A stretch of DNA of 48,012 bases. Origin: an uncultured Desulfobulbaceae bacterium (lineage in GTDB: Bacteria; Desulfobacterota; Desulfobulbia; Desulfobulbales; CALZHT01). Location of the stretch: assembly GCA_945787445.1 (NCBI GenBank), contig CALZHT010000055.1, positions 1-48,012 of the forward strand. The letters are read 5' to 3'. Below, piece by piece: positions 1 to 7,742 of the stretch; within the stretch, counting starts at the first letter, position 1; each line of letters opens with the position of its first letter. The position numbers and the translations under genes are program-made. The notes under the pieces were generated by a model, which worked only from the letters and a program-made list of their open reading frames with translations, did no database searches and was not told where the DNA came from.

Positions 1-177
1 CTCACTGTTATTGCCAGGCTCCGTTATCGCCAAGCTGACCAGGGTATTGCTGAAAGCATATTAGGTGCAGTGCCGGAAGACATTGATTTGCTGGAAACCT
101 ATGGTCTTGAGACAATTCCCGACCTGCCGGTGGTGGATATGGTAGAGAAAAAAGTTTCTGTGGCTTGCAGGGAGTAA
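1..177 (+). CDS. C-terminal fragment of an unrecognised protein
   Basis: An open frame enters from the left edge and runs 58 residues to a TAA at 175-177, so only a C-terminal tail is visible. The tail begins LTVIARLRYRQADQ and ends KKVSVACRE. I do not recognise the family. The RYRQ string recalls the C-terminal barrel of the tRNA 2-thiouridylase MnmA, but the later MnmA motifs (the GQ..VFY stretch) are absent, so I do not assign it. The gene converges on the HD-GYP gene, whose stop lies 40 bases downstream on the other strand. That the frame is coding is an inference from its continuity to the edge and its ordinary amino-acid composition. Confidence 0.5.
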   Translation, partial: LTVIARLRYRQADQGIAESILGAVPEDIDLLETYGLETIPDLPVVDMVEKKVSVACRE

Positions 178-217
178 GGAAGGGCCGGCATATTCAATTG
201 CTACGACAGAATTTTGG

Positions 218-1714
218 TCATTCCTGCAGAAGATATTGGGCGGGTTGTATCCCATACGCTGACGGGTGCACAGATTGGACAACATTTCTCAGAAAGTCCC
301 CGGTTTGCGGATGCCGTTCCCTAAGGTCCACCTCTGCGCCTTTCACAAAGCCCCTTTGACCATCCGGCTCCAGCAATAAAATTCGAGGCCGGTCCAGTTC
401 TTCCGACTCAGATGCACCAGATACAAGTCCCATAATCCCATTGTCGAGAAGAAGCAGGGTGCCGAGGGGGTACACTCCGAGCATGTTGATAAAAACCTTG
501 AGCAGAAGTGGATCAAAGTCTGTACCGCTGCCTTCCTGCATTTTTGCTAGGGCTTGATCCGGAGTCAAAGGTTCAGAACGATATACCCTTGCTGAAGTGA
601 GGGCGTCATAAACATCAGCTATTGCCAGGATACGGCCAAAAAGACTTATTGGTTTTTGCCACTGGACAAAGGGATAGCCTTGCAGATTATATTTGAGGTG
701 GTGCTCGAACGGAGCAAGAAGGATTTTGGCCTTGCGGTCACGGGAAGCTCTGAGCCTGACAATGAGGCGGGCACTATTGAGCGAGTGCATTTGAATTTCT
801 TTAAACTCTTGATCATTCAGCTTGCCGGGCTTGTTGAGAATATCCGGGGGCAGCCATATTTTGCCAAGATCATGAAACAGTCCGCAAATCCCAAGCCTTT
901 CCATGGCAGGCTTCGGCAACTTAATATGCTTTCCGAGGCACATGGAAAGGATCGCCACATTCACTGAATGGGTGTACGTATAGTCGTCATAAACTTTAAT
1001 GGTGCTCAAGGTCAGATATATGGACTCATCCTGTATAAGGTGTTCCACCATGTTTTGGACAATCCGTACTCCCTTCCTGATGCCGGAACGCTTTTTAGTG
1101 AATAGTTTTTGGCCCATCTCCTTAATTGATGCTAACGCATAGGAGTAATCTTTCCGTCCCCTGTCCTTACGTTCCTGAACGGATAATTCTTTTTTATCTT
1201 GTTCGACCGGAGAATCGTCCGTTTCTGGCGCGTCTTGTTCATCCGGGTGTTCGATAATAACCCATGGGAGATCTTCTTCCTCAACTCTGTGGATGAGCCA
1301 ATCCAAAGGTTTTTCTTCATGCTCAGCCTGGTTCAGAAGGCGTGCAAAAGTAAGAATCTGTTCACTTGCGGCATTGGTGATAGATTGATAAATGCACATT
1401 TCCTGCAGACCTCGTTTCTCAAAATACTGCAGCATATTTTTGAAAAGTTGCTCGCTTTTTTTACGGAGAGTTAGCTTCTCGTCCTGGAAATAAAACCTGC
1501 CGCCATAAACCTGAATAGTCAAAGAGTCATCATCACTGATGAGATGGTGGACAGAGTCGGTAAATTTTTTAACGCAATCTTTTACGAGTTGGTTATTGTC
1601 CTGGTGGATCCTGATTGTCTGGACAAGGCTGTTCAAGGCAATAAGAAATTGCTCTCCCATATATTTTTCAGAATGATTAGGAAAAGTATCCCGCGGTTGC
1701 AACGTATCAGACAT
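218..1714 (-). CDS. HD-GYP domain protein, probable c-di-GMP phosphodiesterase
   Basis: 498 residues, probably cytoplasmic, with no signal peptide or membrane span. The C-terminal half carries the HD-GYP signature: H249 (YTHSVNVA), H281-D282 with K285 (FHDLGK), the PPDILNKPGKL loop, H310, paired H338-H339 followed by QGYP at 345-348, and D367 in IADVYDALTSARVYR. Members of this family hydrolyse cyclic di-GMP and often control motility or biofilm formation. All expected metal ligands are present, so it is probably active. The N-terminal ~200 residues are helical, with an acidic stretch near 150-180, and match no domain I recognise; they may be the sensory part. The ATG lies one base after the stop of the upstream HEAT-repeat gene, so the two are almost certainly co-transcribed and translationally coupled. 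Substrate is inferred from family. Confidence 0.88.
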   Translation of the reverse strand: MSDTLQPRDTFPNHSEKYMGEQFLIALNSLVQTIRIHQDNNQLVKDCVKKFTDSVHHLISDDDSLTIQVYGGRFYFQDEKLTLRKKSEQLFKNMLQYFEKRGLQEMCIYQSITNAASEQILTFARLLNQAEHEEKPLDWLIHRVEEEDLPWVIIEHPDEQDAPETDDSPVEQDKKELSVQERKDRGRKDYSYALASIKEMGQKLFTKKRSGIRKGVRIVQNMVEHLIQDESIYLTLSTIKVYDDYTYTHSVNVAILSMCLGKHIKLPKPAMERLGICGLFHDLGKIWLPPDILNKPGKLNDQEFKEIQMHSLNSARLIVRLRASRDRKAKILLAPFEHHLKYNLQGYPFVQWQKPISLFGRILAIADVYDALTSARVYRSEPLTPDQALAKMQEGSGTDFDPLLLKVFINMLGVYPLGTLLLLDNGIMGLVSGASESEELDRPRILLLEPDGQRGFVKGAEVDLRERHPQTGDFLRNVVQSVHPSAYGIQPAQYLLQE

Positions 1715-1715
1715 G

Positions 1716-3476
1716 TTATTCCTCTATGGCCCTACGGTACGCTTTGCGTATATTTGGCACGAGACTTTTAGAAGCTTCCTCAAGAGCTGCTTTGCTGTTT
1801 TCAGTGCCCAAAGTTTTAAGGGCCAGAGCTGCTCCCTGTTGGTGGGCGGTGGAGCCGAGTGCTAATAAGCCACCTGACCAATTCAATAGGGTGCGTCGCA
1901 AATAGGGGACCGAGCGCTCGGAACCACATCGTCCAAGTGCTCTGTAACAGGCCAGGATATGATCATCGGTTTTAACCCTATGTTCCTGTTTTTCAAGATA
2001 TTGTCGGAGGAAATCCTCATTTACTGTGCTTCGATTTTGCCCCATATACTGGAGAAAGAGATAACGGATTTTTTCACTGGAATCATCAATAAGGAAATAG
2101 AGTTTTTTGAAATCCTGGTAATTTTTCCTGATAATTGCTCTGAGCGCTTCGTGTCTAATGCGATCGTTTTCATGGCAGAGCAGTTTGTTAAGGAGGAGGT
2201 CAATGGTTTTCGGACTTCCCAGTTGCCCCAGGACAGGAATAATCCTCTGAACCATCATTTCATCATCACTATCCATCAATGACTCCAGGGGGCTCATATC
2301 CTTTTTTGCCAGCGCAGTGATGATGGTAATCAGGAAGTCTCGATTTTGCTCCGAAGAGATTTCGGACAGCATTGGACTCAGGGCCTCAATTGCTAAAGGT
2401 TGCATGGAAACAAGGAGTTTTGATAAGAATGCCTTCTGACTTTCTTCTAAAGTGTTTATCGTTTGCAGGGTCGGTAACAAGCTGGCAAGAGTCTGCGAAC
2501 TGGAGATCGATCTAATAAATGCGACAAATGGGGGCAAGAACCATTTTTTTTCAGCTTTGCAGTACCGATAAAATCCATAGATGCTTTTGAGAAATTCTAC
2601 CGCAAAATGAAACTCCTGCTGTTTAAGGATATCCTTGAATTCGTCCTTAAGAAAGCTGAGAATATCCGTTAAATTTTCTTTATCATCCTCTTCCTTGAGG
2701 ATAATCATCAACAGATCCAGAGTATCCGTTATGGTATCCCGATTTTTGTCCTCTCTGATCAATTGTTCCAGGGCAGCCATTTCCTGAGGACTCAGTTCCC
2801 AGAGGGAGCTATCAGCAGATTGAGCGGCAATACTTAATGGTATACCGCCTTTCTGGCCTTCGGATTTTTCATTGCCTTCTTCGGTATCTTCCTCTTCTTC
2901 TTGCGATTGTTGTTCCTCGGATTGTTCCTGCTCAAGACTTTCCCTACCGTCAACATTCAGCTGGGAAAAATCCAGCAACGGTTCGGACATCCAGAGATCG
3001 TCCGAGGCCTCATAACGAATATGAGGGAATTCCGATTCCCACAGGGCTGTTACAATATCGCCTTCCGGGTCATCCTGAAGGATCCTGTAATGGTTGAGGA
3101 TCTTCAATAAGGAGGTGATTTCCTTTTGTTCCAGGTTTTTTTGAAATTCAATCCATTTGATGCCGTCCCGGTAAAGCAGAAAGGCAAAGTTTTCATCGGA
3201 GGCAGGTCCTTGATGAATGGTTTCTGTTTTGTAGAGGAGACGTTCCTTCTCCACTTGAAACCGGAGGTTGTGGTGGGCGTTCAGGAATGTTTCAAGATTG
3301 GTCTTGATATTTGCCAAGAATTTTTTTGAGGTTTCGTGTTCTTCCGGGTAGAGCCCATAGTTTTTGAAGGCAGTGAGAAACGATGTTATGACATCCTTGA
3401 CAACCTGCAACTCCTGCACGGAGATAGTATTGTCTGTTGTTTCTTTTTCCATAGGCAGTGCCATATCAGTTGTCAC
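1716..3476 (-). CDS. HEAT-repeat protein coupled to the HD-GYP gene
   Basis: 586 residues and the first gene of a two-gene unit with the HD-GYP protein. The N-terminal ~170 residues are globular. They are followed by a Glu/Gln-rich low-complexity linker (about 180-215) and a long helical region. The C-terminal part holds recognisable HEAT/PBS-type repeats, for example VLGQLGSPKTIDLLLNKLL and ALGRCGSERSVPYLRRTLL, which usually make protein-protein contacts. No enzymatic motif is seen. The annotated start is a GTG at 3474-3476; in-frame ATGs follow at residues 5 and 9 and none has a convincing Shine-Dalgarno sequence, so the start is uncertain by a few codons. Its tight coupling to HD-GYP suggests it is the scaffold or input partner of that enzyme (inference). 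Confidence 0.75.
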   Translation of the reverse strand: MTTDMALPMEKETTDNTISVQELQVVKDVITSFLTAFKNYGLYPEEHETSKKFLANIKTNLETFLNAHHNLRFQVEKERLLYKTETIHQGPASDENFAFLLYRDGIKWIEFQKNLEQKEITSLLKILNHYRILQDDPEGDIVTALWESEFPHIRYEASDDLWMSEPLLDFSQLNVDGRESLEQEQSEEQQSQEEEEDTEEGNEKSEGQKGGIPLSIAAQSADSSLWELSPQEMAALEQLIREDKNRDTITDTLDLLMIILKEEDDKENLTDILSFLKDEFKDILKQQEFHFAVEFLKSIYGFYRYCKAEKKWFLPPFVAFIRSISSSQTLASLLPTLQTINTLEESQKAFLSKLLVSMQPLAIEALSPMLSEISSEQNRDFLITIITALAKKDMSPLESLMDSDDEMMVQRIIPVLGQLGSPKTIDLLLNKLLCHENDRIRHEALRAIIRKNYQDFKKLYFLIDDSSEKIRYLFLQYMGQNRSTVNEDFLRQYLEKQEHRVKTDDHILACYRALGRCGSERSVPYLRRTLLNWSGGLLALGSTAHQQGAALALKTLGTENSKAALEEASKSLVPNIRKAYRRAIEE

Positions 3477-3659
3477 AGGATCTCAGGAGCGGTCTGCAAG
3501 AAAACATTCCACCTATTAGTATAGGTGAGAATTCCATATGATTCAAGTGATTGCAAACAATGGCAATGTGTGGAATGGCCAAATAGACGTGACTTAGGAG
3601 GGATACTTAACTGGTTTTTTGAATAGTGATCTCAGGCGAATTTTCAAGGATTAAAGAAT

Positions 3660-3978
3660 TATACAACAAATATGGACAAGCCCCGCCCTTGGCTCGGATG
3701 GCTTGCACACCGAGGGGTTGTACGACAATCTCGGCGGCAGAAAGCGCTATATAATCTTTGATGCGTTGCCGGTCTTCAATGAAGAAGGGACGCTGGGGAC
3801 GGTCGTCGAGACCTTGCAGGTGTCACTGAAAACAAGAATGCCGAAGAGCTTAAGGAAATCCATCGCTGGAAAGAAAAATTTTCCAGCCTTTATCCCCATC
3901 TGTGCTCCCTGCAAAAAAATCCGGGATGAAAAGGCTTGTTATCGTTTTTTTGGTAAAAGCACTACACGGATTTTATAA
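3660..3978 (+). pseudogene. Relic of a PAS-domain sensor protein
   Basis: One frame reads IIFDALPVFNEEGTLGTVVETLQ, typical of the end of a PAS domain. The natural continuation, VTENKNAEELKEIHRWKEK, lies in the next frame from about 3820. The reading then returns to the first frame as PICAPCKKIRDEK, a motif common after PAS domains in sensor proteins. At least two frame changes are therefore needed, there is no upstream start with a ribosome site, and the remaining kinase or cyclase domain is missing. I read this as a decayed fragment rather than the 91-residue open frame that happens to span it. Confidence 0.6.
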
Positions 3979-4380
3979 GCACAGTGAATTTACCACAAGC
4001 TCTCTTTCCATAATACCTGGATTTTCATAAAGCTCGTCCATGAGCCTTGCAGGTTCAGGATGGTTCGCGACCATTAACCATTTGAAATGGTTGTAGTTGA
4101 TGAGATCCATGGTTTGAAACTGCAAACCGATACCCGTGGCATTTGCATAGCACTCCGTGCATTCAAAGTCTATGACAACGCCACGTCTTTCCTCTGGCAG
4201 TTTCAGTATGCAATCAATCTGTTCGCCAGGATTAAATGCCAGATCATGGGCGGGATCTACCCGCATGCCGCCGAAACTGATATTTTTCGTCTGACATTGC
4301 AGGATTTTTCCGTTTTTGAATTTTAGAATAACTTGAAGAACTAAAGGCAGACGCTGGTGTAATCTTTTTTCAAACATCAT
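3973..4380 (-). CDS. PilZ domain protein
   Basis: 135 residues from the ATG at 4378-4380, chosen because GGGGGAG lies just upstream; a longer in-frame extension to 4434 lacks a ribosome site and adds a stretch unlike the family. It has the PilZ c-di-GMP-binding signatures: a basic EKRLHQR segment at the N-terminus, NISFGGMRV (the N/DxSxxG motif) about 30 residues later, and a beta-rich middle ending in GIGLQF. PilZ proteins are c-di-GMP receptors. With the HD-GYP gene it places two c-di-GMP proteins within 4.4 kb, though they are not one operon because the relic and a promoter-sized gap lie between. The last bases overlap the PAS relic on the opposite strand. Confidence 0.82.
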   Translation of the reverse strand: MMFEKRLHQRLPLVLQVILKFKNGKILQCQTKNISFGGMRVDPAHDLAFNPGEQIDCILKLPEERRGVVIDFECTECYANATGIGLQFQTMDLINYNHFKWLMVANHPEPARLMDELYENPGIMERELVVNSLCL

Positions 4381-4562
4381 CACTCCCCCTCTTCCCCAGT
4401 AGTAAAAAACAGAAAGCCTATATACTAGAAGCAAAGCAATAATTTTATCTGTTCCTTAACACTATGTATTTTAAAATGTAACTTGAGATACGGCAATAGA
4501 AAAGTGCCAAATGTACGGACAAAAGATTGAAGTTATGCTCTAAGCTGCTAAATTTTTTGTGT

Positions 4563-5996
4563 TTAATTTTTACCCTGGTTTAGCATGAAGTAGCGGTTCA
4601 CTGAGGGCATTTGATGGTCAGATATTGCGGATTTTCGTGGTGCCCTATAGCAGATATTTTTGAGCCTGTTGACCACATCGAAACTGAAGGTCCGGTCGCG
4701 CAGGGGGAGAAGGGAATTATTTTGCAGCTCGGGATCTGCGGTAAAATCAACCGGTGCGTTTTGTTGGGCATTAACAAATTCAATTGTTCCTGGGATTGGT
4801 GAGAATTCAGTGATATTGGCATTAACCCTGCAACTCCGGACAAATTCAAGACTCTCCTCCACACTTTCCACAGTTTGGCCAGGCAAACCTATCATGACAT
4901 AGATGCCGATGTGCTCTCTGGTAAATCCTGCCTCTTTCAGGATTTCAATCTTATTTTTACAATTGTGAAGCCGTATCTTAAGGCCGGTACGTATGCTCAA
5001 TTCCGGCTGTGCTGTTTCAAAGCCGAAGCGCAGCGTTTTGAAATTCGCTCTATACATCAGGTCTGCTGTTTTGTTATCCAGCAGATCGAGATGCATGCCG
5101 TTGGGAGTGTGGAATCTGAGAAGGGGAAATTCGTCAACCACTTGCTCGAGGAAGGGTAGAAGACGTTTTTCTTTTTGAAAAAGCAGGGCGTCATCATAAA
5201 AGGCGATATCCTGTATGCCTTGATCGGCAAAAAATTTGATTTCCTGAAGAGCCATTTCAACATTATGGCCGGTGTAATGGGGGCGCAGAATTTTTGATGC
5301 ACAGTAAGTGCAATTTTTCGGGCATCCCTCAGAAAGGTTAATCACTCCGTAAGACGGGTCCGGGTATGGATAGAAAAAGCAAGTATCTGCGTGGTCAGTG
5401 CGGCCGCTAATCGTAGTGCACAATCCTGTCTGTTGCAGAAGCGATATAAGCCTTTCTTTTGTAACTTTGCCGCTGAAGATAATGTCGGCGCCGCTATATT
5501 CTCTTGCATGTTCCGGGATGAGGCTCGGGTAAATACCGCCCAGGACCACCGGTGTGTAGGGGAAAATATCTTTTACAATGGCGATGGTTTCCTTAACGCC
5601 TCGGCACCAGTAAGTCATGATGCCGCTCACTCCGATAAGTGTAGGTTTGGTTTTGAGATTTTTTAGGCGCTCCCGGAGAAGATCAGGATGAATGCCAAAA
5701 CGGTACATTCTACGGGCAATCGTATTCATGTTGGGCGGTTTTTCAATCTCTTGGCGACAACAGCGGCCGGTCCCATACTGCTTGACCAGGGCCTGCTGGA
5801 TACCGGACCTTTGCCGGGCAAAGGCCGCCATATCTTTGTCTTCCTTGCAAAGGCAGTCAATGAGTTCGACAGTAAATCCCAGTTCGGTGAAAATTTTGCC
5901 GACCTCCAGTAAACCCTTGGGCTTGGCCCAGTAATCAAAGGCGGTGAAGTCATAGACAAAAGGATTGATGAGCAGGATATTTTTAGTAAACGTCAT
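4563..5996 (-). CDS. B12-binding-type radical SAM protein
   Basis: 477 residues. The N-terminus (ILLINPFVYDFTAFDYWAKPKGLL) is the Rossmann-like cobalamin-binding domain often found before radical SAM cores; the DxHxxG histidine that ligates B12 is not evident. The radical SAM core carries C225-x3-C229-x2-C232 (EGCPKNCTYC) for the 4Fe-4S cluster, preceded by a GGIYPSL motif typical of this class. The substrate is unknown; the family includes methylases, methylthiotransferases and uncharacterised enzymes. It is the last gene of a three-gene minus-strand unit, starting 7 bases after the stop of the DUF4416 gene, which argues that the three act together. The ATG at 5994-5996 is the natural start. 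Confidence 0.85.
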   Translation of the reverse strand: MTFTKNILLINPFVYDFTAFDYWAKPKGLLEVGKIFTELGFTVELIDCLCKEDKDMAAFARQRSGIQQALVKQYGTGRCCRQEIEKPPNMNTIARRMYRFGIHPDLLRERLKNLKTKPTLIGVSGIMTYWCRGVKETIAIVKDIFPYTPVVLGGIYPSLIPEHAREYSGADIIFSGKVTKERLISLLQQTGLCTTISGRTDHADTCFFYPYPDPSYGVINLSEGCPKNCTYCASKILRPHYTGHNVEMALQEIKFFADQGIQDIAFYDDALLFQKEKRLLPFLEQVVDEFPLLRFHTPNGMHLDLLDNKTADLMYRANFKTLRFGFETAQPELSIRTGLKIRLHNCKNKIEILKEAGFTREHIGIYVMIGLPGQTVESVEESLEFVRSCRVNANITEFSPIPGTIEFVNAQQNAPVDFTADPELQNNSLLPLRDRTFSFDVVNRLKNICYRAPRKSAISDHQMPSVNRYFMLNQGKN

Positions 5997-6003
5997 GTAG
6001 GGC

Positions 6004-6558
6004 TCAGGATTCCAAATTTTGAAGATCGACCAGCAACTGATTGCGTATACCGGTTAGAATCGCCGTGACTTCTGCTGAACTATAGTCAGGATATGTCCAT
6101 GGCAAGGTGGTAAATTGTTTATTCTGATAGATAAGGGTCACTTCGGCAAAAATACCTCTATGGAGGTAAATTCGGTGGGTAAAGTTCTTGCCGGTGGCAA
6201 GAATGAGGTTTTCCGGCGAAAGCAGTCCCGGATCAATGTTAACCATTCTCTTGCCGTATGCATCGGTAAATTTTTTTTCCACACCATTTGCTAACAGCTT
6301 GATGTCCACCAGCAGGTCCCTCTGCACAAGCTCCTTGAATGAGATGAATGTGCGGAGGAGAAAATCCCCCATTTCCCTGTTGTAGTATGCTGTATGGGTA
6401 AAGGGCATTATGGAGCTTTGATAGTCAATGGTCCCGATTTCCTTTGACAATGCATGTAAAACTTTTTGCATTGTTGCTGTTTCCCTTCCAGGTGCTTCCC
6501 CCTGAAAGATGATGGAGGCAATGAGCTTTGCCGGAGGTGGTGTTTTCGGATTACTCAT
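6004..6558 (-). CDS. DUF4416 family protein
   Basis: 184 residues matching the DUF4416 pattern as I know it: AKLIASIIFQ near the N-terminus, YYNREMGDFLLRTF, the segment VDIKLLANGVEKKF, then VNIDPGLL, LATGKNFTHRIYL, FAEVTLIY and the C-terminal LPWTYPDYSSAE. No catalytic role is established for this family to my knowledge. It sits between two radical SAM genes, overlapping the upstream TIGR01212 gene by 8 bases and lying 7 bases from the downstream one. That arrangement indicates translational coupling and a shared pathway, which I cannot name. The protein is soluble. Confidence 0.85.
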   Translation of the reverse strand: MSNPKTPPPAKLIASIIFQGEAPGRETATMQKVLHALSKEIGTIDYQSSIMPFTHTAYYNREMGDFLLRTFISFKELVQRDLLVDIKLLANGVEKKFTDAYGKRMVNIDPGLLSPENLILATGKNFTHRIYLHRGIFAEVTLIYQNKQFTTLPWTYPDYSSAEVTAILTGIRNQLLVDLQNLES

Positions 6559-7459
6559 GGTGTATGTATTTCCCTTGATATAAATCCTGTTCTTTCATGA
6601 TTTTCATAAGCAGAGCATTCAGTTCGTAGGCAGACATCTTCCACTGCGGAGCCACAAGCAGCTTAGGTGCGGCGGTGCTCCACAGGCGGTGCAGCACGAT
6701 ATGCCTCGGTACCTGGGCGAGAAGTCTGGCTAGCGTCTCCAGATATTCTGCCGGTGAATATATTGTGAAGGGCCTGTTGCTGTAAAGTCTTTCAAGCGGC
6801 GTGTCCCTGATCACCTGCAAATGATGGAATTTAATGTAATCAATGCCAAGATTGCAAACTGCTTGCACTGTTTTCAGCATGTCCGCGAATGTTTCGTCGG
6901 GCAGACCGAGAATGAGATGGACCCCAATTTTATTGGCTGCAGCCTTTCTGATTTTGCCGACAGCGTTTACAAAATCCTCAAATGTGTGATTGCGATTCAA
7001 GAAACGGAGTGTTTTTTCATGGGCTGACTGCAGACCGAGTTCAATGAGAATTTCCTTGTTGTCGGCAGCAAACGTGGCAAATTCGGTTAGAAATTCCTCT
7101 TTTATATAATCAGGCCTGGTGCTGATGATGAGCCCGATACAATCCGGATCAGATACCGAAGAGCGCAGCTGTGCGAGAAGTTCGGCCAAGGGTGCGGCAG
7201 TGGTTGTTTCTTGTTGGAAATAGGAAAAAAACTTGGTGAATTTTCTTTTGTGAAGAAAGGCTTTTCCTTTTTCAAGCTGTGTAGCAACGGAGTCATTCTT
7301 TTCAAGGTAGAAGGGGGTGAAGCTTTCGGCTGAACAGTAAATGCAGCCTCCTTTTTCCCGGTTGGGGCAGGTGCGGCCTGCGTCCAGAGTGATCTTGCCG
7401 ACCGGTGCTCCGTACTTTGCCGTGTAATAATTACTGAATGTATTGATAAAAGGCGCCAT
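6551..7459 (-). CDS. TIGR01212 family radical SAM protein (YhcC-like)
   Basis: 302 residues. The N-terminus carries the family cluster motif GRTCPNREKGGCIYC, with C31-x7-C39-x2-C42 binding the 4Fe-4S cluster. KYGAPVGKITLDAG before it and GLQSAHEKTLRFLNRNH and HLILGLPDET after it are also diagnostic. Related proteins are widespread and poorly characterised; the E. coli relative is YhcC. First gene of the unit with DUF4416 and the B12-type radical SAM gene. The ATG at 7457-7459 starts the conserved region directly. The promoter presumably lies in the ~280-base upstream region that also contains copy A of the hexamer repeat element. Confidence 0.88.
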   Translation of the reverse strand: MAPFINTFSNYYTAKYGAPVGKITLDAGRTCPNREKGGCIYCSAESFTPFYLEKNDSVATQLEKGKAFLHKRKFTKFFSYFQQETTTAAPLAELLAQLRSSVSDPDCIGLIISTRPDYIKEEFLTEFATFAADNKEILIELGLQSAHEKTLRFLNRNHTFEDFVNAVGKIRKAAANKIGVHLILGLPDETFADMLKTVQAVCNLGIDYIKFHHLQVIRDTPLERLYSNRPFTIYSPAEYLETLARLLAQVPRHIVLHRLWSTAAPKLLVAPQWKMSAYELNALLMKIMKEQDLYQGKYIHHE

Positions 7460-7495
7460 GGTTTTTGATCGTAATACGATTGTCTTTTAGACGAT

Positions 7496-7698
7496 CAGCT
7501 TTAGGTCGTATTTATTATTTTCGTGCTCGTGCTCGTAATCGTAATCGATCTTTTTTGTATTCATGATCAAATACATAATTATGTTTCTTTTTCGAGCACG
7601 AGCACGAGCACGAGCACGAAAAAAACGGGTTTATTTGGCCCTTATCCGGACTTTCAGTCCTTTTCGTTCTCCCATTGTCTTTAGATGGATGTTGTTGA
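7496..7698. repeat. Hexamer-array repeat element, copy A
   Basis: A dispersed non-coding element found three times in this window. Here a TCGTGC/TCGTAA hexamer run (about 7520-7548) faces four GAGCAC units (about 7593-7619), forming a long inverted repeat with a ~45-base loop. It begins with CAGCTTTAGGTCGTATTT and is followed by CGGACTTTCAGTCCTTTT (itself a small hairpin) and GTCTTTAGATGGATGTTG. Copy C at 36930 shares all these blocks. The Arg-Ala-rich open frames across it are artefacts of the hexamer. Confidence 0.8.
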
Positions 7699-7742
7699 GT
7701 TTTGACGATTTCGCAATTGCATTCTTTTTGCGTCATACTATT

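Noticed and set aside
1-177. MnmA assignment from the RYRQ string
   Set aside because: The later conserved MnmA motifs are missing; left as unrecognised.
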